Assembly: GCA_029204225.1 (NCBI GenBank)
Contig: CM055114.1
Location: 18,122,540-18,186,539, forward strand
Direction: 5' to 3'
DNA length: 64,000 bases
From: Diphasiastrum complanatum
Lineage: Eukaryota; Streptophyta; Lycopodiopsida; Lycopodiales; Lycopodiaceae
Of this stretch, positions 22,950-34,016 are shown piece after piece (the first letter of the stretch is position 1; every line of letters starts with the position of its first letter). The position numbers and the translations under genes were made by a program. The notes under the pieces were generated by a model, which saw only the letters and a program-made list of their open reading frames with translations, made no database searches and was not told the DNA's origin.

Positions 22950-24329
22950 CTACTTAAGAGCATAGATAATGGCAAGAAGCTCTTTCTCATGGACAAAATA
23001 ACGTTGCTCATAAGAGCGTAAACGACGCGACTCATAAGCAATAATCCACTGAGACTGATGAAGCAAGGCACCCAAACCAACATTACTAGCATCGGTCTCA
23101 ACAATAAATTTTTGATCAAACTGTGGTAAACATAGGACAGAGGCCTCCACAACAGCACGACGAAGAGTGTCAAAGGCGAACTGACAATCAGAAGTCCAAA
23201 CAAAAGCACTAGACTTCTTCAAAAGGGCATGAAGAGGGGCAGCCACAGTGGCAAAGTGAGGAATCAGACGACGAAGGTGAGTAGCGAGACCAAGAAACAT
23301 ACGAACATGGTGGACATCTGTGGGAACAGGCCAATCAGCGATTGCCCGAACCTTATGAGCGTCCAAACGAATACGACCATCACAAATGAGAAATCCTAAA
23401 AACTCAATCTCAACAACAGCAAAGAAACACTTAGAAAGTTTAGCAAACAACTGGTGATGAACAAGCAATTGAAAAATAGATGAAAGGTGTAACACATGCT
23501 CATCAAGAGTCTTACTAAAAACAAGAATATTATCAAAATAAACTAAAACACAACGACCAAGGAGAGGCCGCATGATGTTATTCATCACATTCTGGAACGT
23601 AGGTGGACCATTAGTAACACCAAAAGGAAGAACACGAAACTCATACAAACCAAGATGGGTACGAAACGCAGTCTTGTGTTCATCCGAAGGATGCATCCTA
23701 ATCTGGTGATAGCGGGAACGTAAGTCTATCTTAGAGAAAAGATGAGAGGTGCCTAACTAGTCAAAGAGATCATCCATGTGAGGAATATGATACTAGTTAC
23801 GGATGGTCAACTTATTGAGGGCACGATAATCAATGCATAGGCGTTTGGAACCATCTTTCTTACTGACAAGGAGAACAGGGGCACCAAAAGGACTGTGACT
23901 AGGAACAATAAGGCCCTGATCTAGTAAAGCAGTAATCTGAAGCTCAACCTCATCACGCTCAGACTTAGACATACGGTAAGGAGGCCGGGAGGGAGGAGCA
24001 GAACCAGGATGCAAATCAATATGGTGGTTCACATCACGTAATGGTGGTAGTGTCGTAGGTTCTGAAAAGACAAATGCATACTGATGTAATAAGTCAGAGA
24101 TCACTTGAGGAACAGCTGCTGGAGGAGAGGTAGTCACTGGAGAATCTGCTGCAGCACGCTGAACACATAATAAAGCTACACAATGAGCCTTAGGTAGGCT
24201 GCGGATAAACTGCTTCCCGCTGATTAGCTGGAAATCTGCCTGAGAATCAATACTAGCAAGTGGGTGGGTCACTGCATCATGAACAAATGTCAATGTCTGC
24301 TGAGCCAGGTCCAAAGTAACCGCTCCCAA
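22950..24329 (-). pseudogene. Chromovirus reverse transcriptase and RNase H
   Basis: Protease tail and RT start: [17 protein letters not shown], then [23 protein letters not shown] stops follow at 23793-23795 and 23757-23759. The frame resumes to 22950 with [18 protein letters not shown]. The catalytic box reads YFDNILVF, where family members and the second copy in this window have YFDDILVF, so an essential aspartate is lost. RNase H starts near 23100 (VETDASNVGLGALL, then [16 protein letters not shown]) and stops at a TAG (22950-22952). This polymerase is certainly inactive. Confidence 0.93.
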
Positions 24330-25965
24330 TGAAGCAAACCAATCAGCACCAAGGATAAGGTCATAGCGCTCCAGAGGAATGATATAAAATCTGCTTGTCC
24401 AGAAAAATCACCAATGCGGTAGGATAATCCCTGAAACATCTGAGAACTAGGAAATGAGTGAGAACTGGCAACCTCGACTATGAGAGGCTGTGGAGCAGGA
24501 ATAGGTGAAGCGCGTATCCAGCTGAAAACATAACTGCTGATAAAGGAATGAGTGCTGCCGGTATCAACTAAAGCAATATACTCACGACCAGTAATGCGCA
24601 CACATAGCCGAATGGAGCGAGGACTGGGGCAGCCTGTCCAGGTAGCATAAGCAAGCTGAGCATGGCAAGTAGCAGGAAGTAAATCAGTAGAAGGCTCAGG
24701 AGATAGATCAAGCTCATCAGATATATGAATGTAGATATTGGACTCATCTGGGGTAGTGCCCTCATGGTAGAAAACAACAGTAGAAGTAGGCAGGGGCTGG
24801 CGGCAATCACGGGCAATGTGGTCAGGACTCTTACAACAAAAGCAAAGACGCTTTTGCTGAATGTCAGCGAACTCTGCAGACGTGTAACGTCGGAGAAAAG
24901 CAGGACGAGGAGGCGGAGGGCGAGGAGCGGGAGAAGTAAGAGAAGAGGTCGGGACGACAGTGGATGGGGCAAATGGGGCTGGAGATGGTAGAAGTGAAAG
25001 AGATGGACGGGGTCGAGAAAAGCGAAAGAGAGCAGAATCAGGGTACTTATGCTGTAAAGTACTAGCAAGGGACATGGCCTCAACAAGTGTGGGTGGACGG
25101 AAAGAAGAGACATCGTATCTTAGAGCACCACGAAGTCCAGCAATGTAGCGAGAAATAAGCTCGGTGGGCTGAAGATCTGTAAAGAGGTAGGAAAGGTCCA
25201 TAAACTGATATGTATAGGAAGAAAGATCACCAGTATGAGTAAGACTACGGAATATATCACGCTGGCGGCTCAGCCACTGAGGGTCAATCATAGCATGATG
25301 AAGATCACGACGAAAGGTAGGCCATAACTGGAGACCGTCCCGATCAGGGTCAAGTCGGTAGACCCGTCACCAAGTGGCAGCACGTCCATCTAAATGTAAG
25401 GCGGCTAACTGGATCTTCTGAGGATCAATCTCAGGGTAAATCTGAAAATAAGTATCAAGCTTTGCAAACCGATTCTCTAACAAGTTCCCGTCAGAGGAAC
25501 CAGAATAGGTGGCAAGCTGTACCCGATCACGAAAATCTCGAGCAAAATGTGGCTTAGGAGCTAGATGTCATGGAAAATGTGAGTCAGGAGCTGTAGGACG
25601 TGGAAAAACGGGTGGTGGGTTAGGTGGAAAATGAGGCCCACCGCCAAAGGAAGTAGACGAGGCTGGAAGTCCAAATGGAGACCCAAATGATGAATGAACA
25701 GGGGCTTTGCCAGGTCCATGTGGCTGTAAGGAATCAATCTGTGACTGCATAGTGGCAAAGCCGGTCTATAGAGTGGTAAAACCGGTCATCATATGGTCGA
25801 AATGACTACTGAGGAGAGTAAGAGAGTCACGCATATAAGCAAACTGTTCATCTAAAGGTTCGGAATGACTCGCAGGTGTAGTGGGTGAGCTAGCCGTGAG
25901 GAAGAAAAAGTAAGCGAGAAAAGAAATGTGCTAACCAATTGGACGAACTGAAGGAGAGGACATCA
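24290..25965 (-). pseudogene. Chromovirus gag and aspartic protease
   Basis: Gag begins near 25965 with a Pro/Ser/Gly-rich N-terminus, then the capsid region (ARDFRDRVQLATYSGSSDGN, LSRQRDIFRSLTHTGDL). The zinc knuckle CFCCKSPDHIARDC is near 24845-24800. The retropepsin domain follows, with the catalytic LVDTGSTHSFIS near 24570-24535. Stops interrupt it near 25771, 25568 and 25367, with a shift near 24330 where protease runs into the RT frame. Gag would package the RNA and the protease would cut the polyprotein; this copy cannot make either whole. Confidence 0.9.
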
Positions 25966-26906
25966 GTCGTCACAACAGGCATGCCAATGAAAAGACACAA
26001 TAGAACTTGCGATGTAAGATGAACGGAAAGGACAACTAATTAAGAAATACCTCGTAACCGCAACCGGAAGTGAGCTGAAAAATAGCGGCGATATGTCGAG
26101 GTACCGGGTAGCCTCCAAAAAAGATGCTAAGGGCCCGACAACGTGGAGTAAACGATGGGTAAAAGTATGGGAAACAATAATGGACTATGGGGCTGGAAAG
26201 GGAGCAACCAAGGAGAGGAAGTGATAACAAAAAGGAGGTATGGGCAGCGAGGAAACAAGGCTGAAAAATCAGAGATCGCCCTTCAAGGGTAAAAAAAAAG
26301 TTTGCGATAAAGACGGGGAGCAATCCCGATGCGCGATGAAGTTGGGTGGGAGTGGCTTTCTAAGCATCTAGGCATGTTTGTATTGTCCGGGGTAGGGTTG
26401 CGAACACAGACAGCAGTGTAGGAGGGTGAGCTGAAATTGAGGCGGATGTAGGATGCCAGCTATGGTGGAGTGTGGGCATCCAAGAGAGGTAGTAAACGGC
26501 AAAAAAAAAAAATTGGATCAAAAAGATGGGTTGGTAGGGCGCTAGGAGTGGCTGATGGAAGGTGGCGAATAGGGGCAGCAAAAAGCAGAAATTTTTAGCA
26601 AAGGAAATAGCAGTAGGACGCTGGTCAGCAAGCATGAGGGCGCCCAATAGGGCAACAAATAGGAGGCAGTAGGGCGCCCAAAATAGGGGAGGAAAAAGGC
26701 TGAAAATGTAGTAGTAGGTAGCCAGCAAGAGGGCGCTAGAAATGGGCAGCAAGTGGGCGCCTGTCCTCCTCCGATCCGTCGTGAAAATCTGCAAGACAAG
26801 TGTGGAGAAATGCTGAAGATCCGGCTGAAAAATGGTGAAGATCCAAGCTGAAGATGGGCGCCCTCCTATGAGAGAAAAATCTGCTCAATGGATATGCTCA
26901 GGAAAG
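25966..26906 (-). other. Chromovirus leader with GGGCGCC repeats
   Basis: Untranslated leader between the primer-binding site and gag. Short elements such as TAGGGCGCC and GGGCAGCAA recur, and A-runs are present near 26287 and 26498. Frames on the minus strand here are low-complexity and probably not coding. The plus-strand relative (59783-60800) has a related repetitive leader. Confidence 0.6.
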
Positions 26907-26919
26907 TGCTCTAATACCA

Positions 26920-27360
26920 AGTTATGAACGTAGCCACGGCTGATCTAGATTTAGTCTATGCAAGCAAGACTTAACCCTAGAAAGTAGGAGAGAGAAAGCT
27001 TAAAGAGACTAAAGAAGGAGATCATATCATAAGCCAAGTAACAAATGACACAGAATCCCTACGTATAGCCAAGAGGAAGCCCTAAAAGGAAGCTTCCAGT
27101 GGCTAGGGCCAAACTGAGAGGGAAAATAGTGCGCCCTCCAAGAAGGCCCCCACTCTCAGTAATATGACCGAATAACCAATATAGTGAGTCATAGGGCCCA
27201 AGGCCAATAATATGGTCTAAATGTCAATAATAGGGCCCAAGGCCAACCATATAGTCTAAATGTCAAATAATGAATAAAAAAAGGGCCCAAAGCCTGCCTA
27301 TGCATAAAGTAAAGTAAATGTAAATGGACATGGCGAATGTAATGAGCCGAGTCCATAACT
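26920..27360 (-). repeat. 5' LTR of the minus-strand chromovirus
   Basis: 441 bases, the same sequence as 20691-21142 apart from a few substitutions and the indel. Its inner edge touches the primer-binding site. Confidence 0.93.
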
Positions 27361-27365
27361 ATACA

Positions 27366-28560
27366 GTTTAGCTTTCAGGTCATGCAACTATTTGATTCAC
27401 TTTTTCTTTCTCTCCATCTGCAGCAGCGCTCTGGTATGCTTTTCATCCAATTTGTTCAGCATTAAGAGTTGTTGTTCAACGAATGGTTCAAAAGGAAGGT
27501 CATGGTCCTTGGAGAATCTCAATGTCTCCAATTCAATTTCAATAGGCAGAACACTTTTAGTGCCATACACTAAAAAGAAAGGCGACTGTCTGACTGTTCG
27601 GTACTGGTCTTGAAAGCTACATTATAATCCCAAACATTCGTTGGTACTTTTGAGTCCCAATCTCTCTTTCCATCGGAGACTGTCCTCTTGACAATGTCCA
27701 CCAGCTTTAAAGTTGGTTCACTTGTGGATTGTAGGGTGTTGTCTTATTATGCTTAGTGGCCAACCTCTTGGTCAGATCCTGTATCACTTTGTTCAAAAAG
27801 TGCATACCTCTGTCTAATACCAATTTATGAGGAGCTCCAAATCTCCATACAATGTTTTCCATCATGAATTTTAGCAGTCTCGACCACATTGTCTCGTTTC
27901 ACCGCCTTGGCCTCTCTGCCCATTTGGTGAAATAGTCAATTGCAACAATGATGTAACTTTTCTGACCAATAGAAGATGGTTTGATGGGGCCAACATAGTC
28001 AAAGCCCCATTTTTCAAATGGTAGTTGGGTTGTCAGTGTTATTAGGGGTCTCATTCGCTTATCAGTGTGACCAACCCATTGACAAACATCACACCTCATG
28101 CAATAATCATGACAGTCTTTGAATAGCATGGCCCACCAATACCCTGCTCTCAGAATTTTCTAAGTTGTAGTGTCTCCAGCAAAATGCCCGCCACATACTA
28201 AATCATGACGCTCTTCAATGATGAAAGGGATTTCAACTGGCAGCACACATATCTAATAGATGCCTTCAATACCTTTTCGGTAGAGTCTCCCATCAATCAC
28301 CTTGAACCGCAAAGCCTATAGTCTTATTTTCCTCTTTTCAGCTTTGGTAAGTCCTTTGGGCAAATGTAGGGTAGTGAGGTATCCAGCTAAAATCTGATAC
28401 CACTGAAGAACTGCTTTAGTATCAAGGCGGAACAAGTCATTATCAACCTCCTCATCCAATAGCATATTCTTCTCAATAGCACCATTATCAGACTGGGGCT
28501 TACACTCATCTGATTATGATTCTTGCAGACTATACTCACATAGACAATCAAACAAACTAC
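27366..28560 (-). pseudogene. Minus-strand gypsy integrase fragment
   Basis: On the minus strand from about 28330: an integrase zinc-binding region (RKGIEGIY, HDLVCGGHFAGDTTT, then CMRCDVCQWVGHTDKRM). The core follows (FEKWGFDYVGPIKPSSIG, YIIVAIDYFTKWAE). After a shift come GAPHKLVLDRGMHFLNKV and TPYNPQVNQL. It ends near 27385 after a region with ELETLRFSKDHDLPFEPF. QWVG plus FEKWGFDYVGPI resembles integrases of the Tat/Athila branch. It is truncated at both ends and split from its 3' part by the chromovirus. Confidence 0.82.
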
Positions 28561-28569
28561 TAGTCTTAG

Positions 28570-29580
28570 GGGGCTTGGATCAAAATTCTAATCAAATTCC
28601 TCCAATATCACCAGCCATTTGATCAACCTATTAGGTTGGTGCAGCCTGTTGAGCATAAGTTTGATTGTGATACTTGGAGCGTAAATTATCACGCGTCTCT
28701 GCATCAAATAATGGCAAAATTTACAAACACCAAAATGAATAGCCAAGCATACACATTCACCATAGTTGTACCGAGTCTCAGCATCGTTCATCTTAACTCC
28801 AACAAATGTTATAGGATGTAAAAGTCTACTAATAAGTGTCTTACCACATTCTAGATCATAGACCTTATAGGCCTTATGATCCAATGGATATCCAAGGAAT
28901 ATAGCCTTGGTGCTGGTTCGGTCAAATTTGCCCCTTATATCTTCTGGAACTTGAACATAACAAATACATTCGAAGACTCTTAGATGGTCTACGGATGGTT
29001 TTGTACCTGGCCACATCCCTTCAGGGATTTTGTTGTTAATCGCCTTGGTACTGCAATGATTCTAAACATAGTATATTGTTGCAATTGCTTCTGCCTATAA
29101 TTTGTCAAAAGATTAGTAATAAATAGCATGGATCTAGAGTCTGAGTCTTTCGTTCGGCTACTCCATTCTACTAAGGATTGTAGCTCAAAGAATATTGTCT
29201 TTGAATCTTTGATTCTCTTAGAAAGCCATTCATAGCATTCAAAATGAACTCTCCTCTTCCATTTATGCGTAGGGTTTCGATCTTTCATCCTGTTTGATTT
29301 TCAGATAAACGTTTGAATTGTTGAAAACAAATACATGCTTCTAATTTGTTCTTCATGAACATGACAATGTTTTGTAAGGAAAAATCATCAATAAAGGTAA
29401 TGAAATACATCGATTCTTTGCATGATGGGATCTGCATCAGACCATAATGCGTTTAAATTCAAGATTAAAAGATTCTTTATGGAATCATCCATTATATAAA
29501 TTTCCTACAACGATGCAAATCCAAATTGCATAATTCATACACATTCACTAACTCAGATGTCCATGTCTCTTCCCCCAAAA
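28570..29580 (-). pseudogene. Minus-strand copia integrase fragment
   Basis: 28588-29016 encodes the integrase C-terminal region typical of copia: GTKPSVDHLRVFECICYVQV, then KAIFLGYPLDHKAYKVYD. To the right, in other frames, are pieces of the integrase core and linker (MFMKNKLEACICFQQFKRL; YGHLS). Frame changes and stops are frequent. RT and LTRs are absent. Confidence 0.78.
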
Positions 29581-30184
29581 AACTTCGTCGGCTAAGGTAC
29601 ATGGAAGTTTCTAAGCTCTAAGCTTGCGTGTACCCACCAATGTTACAATAGACAGCCATGTAATTTTCCAAAAAATACAATTTTCGGGAGCCCCATGAAA
29701 AGTTGAAGAAGGTCTACACATGCATACTAGAGCTCCCAAATAAAATTTTCAAGGGGAATGAGGCCCCATACAAAGTCCTCATGTTCTCCTAGACAAAGAG
29801 ATCACCAGTTCGCGGGGAGAGAGTGAATTAGAGAGCAAACTATACCATTCCAAGGGCGAGGTAGCTGGTGTTGGAGCGATTTGGGAACCATGGTCAGACT
29901 TTGAAGTTGACTTTTGAAACTTCTAATTGCATTATAAGCCTTTCATTTAGCTTCATTAAGGCATTATAGGAGCAATTTTTGGCAGAATGGCAAGACTAAA
30001 GGAATCCATGCTTGGAGAAGCCAGTAAATTGGACGAGATGTCCAATTGTAGCATTTGAAAATTCAAAATGAAGCGTATTTTGATGAATAAGCAGCTGGAA
30101 GGAATGAAATTCCTTGTACCGATTCTGATATAGATATTGGACATCTATTATTGTATTACTTCTTACTTCGATTGATTTGAATTC
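29581..30184. other. No recognised feature
   Basis: AT-rich, no convincing ORF or repeat. It probably consists of degraded retroelement interior. Confidence 0.4.
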
Positions 30185-32704
30185 TTAATGTTTCCTTTTG
30201 GTTAATGAATAAACTTGTGTTATTTCAACATTATATGAATGATATTTCTCGTCCATACTTGGGCCAATGCCTAGTTGTATTCTTAAATGATATTTTCATT
30301 TACAATGAATTACTTAAGGAACATGAGAGAGTTCGATGGCTTGAAGTATCTTCTGAAATTGGTAGAAGATCATATCCTATATTTGGATATAGGATAACCA
30401 GTTAATCGTTTTGATTGTTTGGTGAACAAATCAAGAAGCAAAGAACTTTCTTGGAGGGAAAGCCGATGGTATGGGATATCAGTGATTCCAAAGGGAATTT
30501 CTTGTGTGAGAGTGATTTGTAGACCAACGGTTAGTATTTACAATAATGGTAATACTGACGGGTGAATCCATTGGTTAATTGTTTCAGGGTATTTAAGAAA
30601 ATTATGAAATATATATCCGGACCCCTAATGGTTTCTCATAATTTACAAATCGAAAACCCTTAAAGCTATTTCTCACCTTTGTAAATGCCAAACATAATCA
30701 CAGCTCATGCATTCAGGACCGCTAAAATAATTGCGTGCTCAGATAAATTGTGAGTACAACCACCGAAGAGGATTGATAGTGTGCGAAATTATTCTTAATT
30801 AGTTTGAATGTGAAGTTCAATACAGATTCAAAGTGATAGTGCAGAAAGATAACGTTTGTTCCTCAAGTGTCAAAGACAGTCGTCGTCTGCGCTCTTGATC
30901 ACACCAATTAGGGAGGCATAGAAAGGGCCCAACATTTTTTGGCGCCGTTGCCGGGGAGACAGTGCTAAGCTACACTTTAGATGGGTTTTCTTGTTTGATT
31001 TTTGTTGCAATTTTGACAGGTTTCTAACTTGCCTACATGTTTTTCACTACTAACTTGATGGTCGAGATTAGAACATGAATGGATACTCTTTAGTGCAGAG
31101 ATGAAGATTAGCTGGAAGGTCGATGTAATCGTCCTTCGAATAGTTCGACTATTTTCGATTCTATGTAGAAAGTTGCAGGTGTCAAAATGCTTTGCAAAAA
31201 CCCGTGTATGTTACCAGACATTATTCTGCACATAGAATGAGAGTAGTTTTGCAAGCACTGCAGTCTGTGTCAAGAAACGCAACTAAATATGCATAATAGA
31301 AAAACTGGAAAACTATAATTCCTGCAGGTATCAGATGAGTAGACATAAAACCTAAAGAGGTTGCATCTGATCCTAGATCAATGATTGACTCAAGGATCAA
31401 AAAATGTGCAGGAAGATTGTATCACCAAGGAAGAAACTGTGAGCTTAATTTCGATCAAATCTGCACCTAGACATGTGAGATTTTTGAATCATTAGCAATT
31501 AACTTGAGTAGTTGGTTTGCTCTTGTGAAAATTTAATTGGTGAAACGAAGAGTGTGTAGAGAATTCACTGAAAACTGTTTGTTTTGGATCATATTGCTTG
31601 TAAGACGCATGATTTGTGAGTCATTCGGATTTATCAGTAAAATTATGTGCATAGAGTGTACATGAATTCTTGGTAGAGTATTTCTCAGCTAAGAAATAGA
31701 CTCGGTTCATTAGTGACTGTATCCTAGAGAGCTCAATTGGACACCAAATCATAATGGTTCCAAGAATGATAGCTGAATTTTATGGAATTCAGCAGAATTT
31801 TGGTTGGACATATACTCAAGTATTCCTTTATGTAAGTATGGTTTTGGATACCAACAAATTATGATTGATGAATCATAAGAATCTAACTATTTGTGATTGA
31901 TGGATCACAAACATATACTTAATTATTATTAGTGAATAATTTTTGACCTATTGAATGAGTAAAAATTGGAAATCTAAAACTCTTTACTCCAATGTTTTAT
32001 TGAGACCTATGGATCTAAGAGACATTTCTTGTGAAGTAAATTGTTTTTGCTTATGGAGAGTTTTGCTTACTTTAGTGGATAGTATTCTACTACATATTGT
32101 GGTCTATAAGTGCTTGAGTACAAGGTTCAATCTAGATCTCCGAATTTATAGGAGACAGATAAATCTATTGAGATTCAGATGGATTGTTGATTTCTTGCAT
32201 TAGATGCTAGAAATGGGTCTTTTAACTCATTAGAGTAATTGTAGTACTCTGAATTGAGTTATAATTGTATGAGACTTGATGGATTTCCTAGAGATTTTTG
32301 TTGATTGAATTGTTGTATCTTGAAATATTTGGATATTCTAGGATTATTCGTAGCGAGATGCATTATTATCTGCAAGGAATTGTGGACAGGTTTTAGACTA
32401 TGATTAAAATGAAATATCTTCAACTTTTGGACTTGATCTTTAAAATAAAGAGTTGATTCACCAAGTGGTTTGTGTAAGTGTGATTACATGAAGGTGATTT
32501 CTATTATTTGGAGAAGATTAACTCATTTGGAAGATTTAGAGCTTGGTATATTCAAGAATTCTTGCATCTCTGAGTACTTATTCCAGAAGGAAAAATCGGA
32601 TTAAGAATAATAATTCCTGGGTAAAAGCTGAAAGCTTAAGGCATGATTCCATATCTTTTTTTTCTTGTTCTGAGGACAAAACTTGTTTAAGGAGAGAAGA
32701 ATGT
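30185..32704 (+). mobile_element. Old plus-strand gypsy relic
   Basis: 30190-30330 encodes an RT shred: MFPFGLMNKLVLFQ, MNDISRPYLGQCLVVFLND (catalytic box decayed to FLND), then LLKEHE. From about 30420-30690 and 31680-32704 the sequence parallels 56440-56740 and 57570-58075 in the same order, so both are copies of one family. It ends at 32683-32704 with GAGGACAAAACTTGTTTAAG and a purine tract AAGGAGAGAAGAA, a gypsy pol end and polypurine tract. The middle (30700-31680) has no counterpart and includes a foreign primer-binding site near 30940. Confidence 0.6.
30942..30957 (+). promoter_or_regulatory. Second tRNA-Asp primer-binding site
   Basis: TTTTTTGGCGCCGTTGCCGG (30935-30954) lies after CCCAACA, an LTR-type end. 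It marks the 5' end of an Athila-like element inserted in the older gypsy relic. Its LTR start was not found. Confidence 0.75.
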
Positions 32705-33180
32705 TACGACAATATTCAGCTAAGGATTTGGAATAGTCCTAATATGGCAGACCAGCCCTCTAGTATTCGAGATTGTTGGTTACACCTTGATTTAATTAAA
32801 TGTCAAGGCCAGTTTGTAACTAATCACCTTGAGAGGACCTAGGCATTCCCATTGAGAAATGTGGAGTAGTGCATGTACATGCAACTGATGTATGCATGAG
32901 GACTGCATGAAATGTGACTTGTTTATAGTTGGATTGCATGAGTTCATGCATTGGACTATATCCTCTATATATTGAGGTAGAGACTCGCCCATCGACATCT
33001 ATGGTTCAGGTTACCGATTGTTCTCTTTTCCTCTAGTATTCACATGGCATGGCTCGAGGGCTAGATCCCAAAATGATCTAGGTTTGGTTGAGTGGTTTTG
33101 CTCCTACATGTCTGTTGTTGTGGTTTTCTATTCTCATCTTAGTAGTCTTCCTGGTGGTTTTTTTAAATTTAGATCAAAAA
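32705..33180 (+). mobile_element. 3' LTR of the old gypsy relic
   Basis: Starts TGTTACGACAATATTC just after the purine tract. It holds ATGCATG-type motifs, a TATA-like CTCTATATATTGAGG (32960-32974), and GGCTCGAGGGCTAGATC (33051-33067). The last also occurs on the minus strand near 45000, so the two LTRs are related. The 51537-51890 LTR relic shares ATTTGGAATARTCC and the downstream layout. Confidence 0.65.
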
Positions 33181-33199
33181 AAATGTGCAAGGTCCGACC

Positions 33200-33440
33200 A
33201 TTCTAATCGGAAGAGCAAGGAGTAACCAAGATTAATTTCAAAACCGTTATCATCTCAACCAAGACAACAACTATTCTATAAATACTACAAAAGGACTGGC
33301 CATGTCATCAAGGGCTGCAAAATACTCAAGTATAACAATGAGATTAAGAAGCAGTTCCACTAGCAAGCAAATACTACAACCATCAGTCTAGCACCTCAAA
33401 GTGAAGAAGAAAATGAAGCTACCTTTATGACCAAATCGGG
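33200..33440 (+). pseudogene. Gag zinc-knuckle shred
   Basis: A frame from about 33240 reads QPRQQLFYKYYKRTGHVIKGC, a copia-type CCHC knuckle with the first two cysteines changed to tyrosine. A stop follows near 33361 and an acidic tail continues to about 33440. Confidence 0.55.
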
Positions 33441-33520
33441 GTTTTTGGTATTTTAGAAAACACAAAAAAATAAACAATTTATTTAAAATATCCACATGTC
33501 AAGCCCACAAAATATCAGAA

Positions 33521-33620
33521 TACGAAAAAATGGATTTTTTTTCAAATCACTTGAATTAAAATCAAAATACGAAAAAATGGAATTTTTTTTAAATCACTTG
33601 AATTAAAATCAAAATACAAG
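33521..33620 (+). repeat. 47-bp tandem duplication
   Basis: TACGAAAAAATGGA plus a T-run and CAAATCACTTGAATTAAAAT recur with a 47-base period (starts 33521 and 33568), with the beginning of a third copy. It lies about 200 bases upstream of the helicase start codon. Confidence 0.85.
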
Positions 33621-33815
33621 CCTAGGTGAATGCAAAGCAAGGCAAGGCCAACAAGTTCCTAAACGCAAAATGAGTTTTTAAAATTTTTAAGAAGGAAATG
33701 GATGCACATTATGAGGTGCAATTATCAATGGGTGCACTCTTTTTTTTTTTTTTTTTTAATGTGCATTTTCATAGGAAGGGTACCGCCAAAAGGTGCATTT
33801 GGGCCAACGGCAAAA

Positions 33816-34016
33816 ATGGCCTCTACTATTCATCTTCCTTTTTCTCGACTCTCTTCTCTATTCGTCGTTCTTGCTACATCGCCATCGCCATCGCCATCCT
33901 CCTTCAAACATCAAAGCCGCCATCTACGATCCACTTTCACACCTGTGGCTCACAAAATCCAAACAAACGCCAAAAGCTTGGCAGAAGACACGCATGCCAT
34001 GGAGGCCAAGCTCAAG
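33816..34016 (+). CDS. Helicase exon 1 (transit-peptide-like N-terminus)
   Basis: ATG in a strong plant context (CAAAAATGGC). The 67 residues are rich in Ser, Pro, Arg and Phe and poor in acidic residues for the first 45 ([16 protein letters not shown], then [19 protein letters not shown]). That composition is typical of plastid or mitochondrial targeting peptides. A helix ends it ([14 protein letters not shown]). The donor AAG|GTAAGG at 34017 is excellent, phase 0. The next helicase exon starts in phase 0 with [10 protein letters not shown], so the joined MEAKLK-EFFGYSS resembles the usual RecQ entry. It could instead belong to another gene, since 12.9 kb separate the two. Confidence 0.55.

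Larger units (their letters stand above)
20691..27360 (-). mobile_element. Near-complete Ty3/gypsy chromovirus
   Basis: Two LTRs (20691-21142 and 26920-27360) flank a minus-strand gag-pol with a chromodomain, and the 5-bp target duplication ATACA is present at 20686-20690 and 27361-27365. On the minus strand the primer-binding site after the 5' LTR reads TGGTATTAGAGC (26918-26907, one mismatch to initiator Met). The polypurine tract before the 3' LTR is TCAGGGGAG. The LTRs differ by about nine substitutions plus one 11-base indel by eye, roughly 98% identical, so insertion is fairly recent. It landed in an older minus-strand gypsy relic. Confidence 0.95.

Noticed and set aside
22267-23209. 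Hydrophobic Leu/Ser/Val-rich ORFs beside the pol frames, suggesting membrane proteins
   Set aside because: They are alternative frames of RT and integrase; the pol frame carries the conserved motifs.
24725-25148. Arg-rich plus-strand ORFs
   Set aside because: They are antisense shadows of the chromovirus gag on the minus strand.
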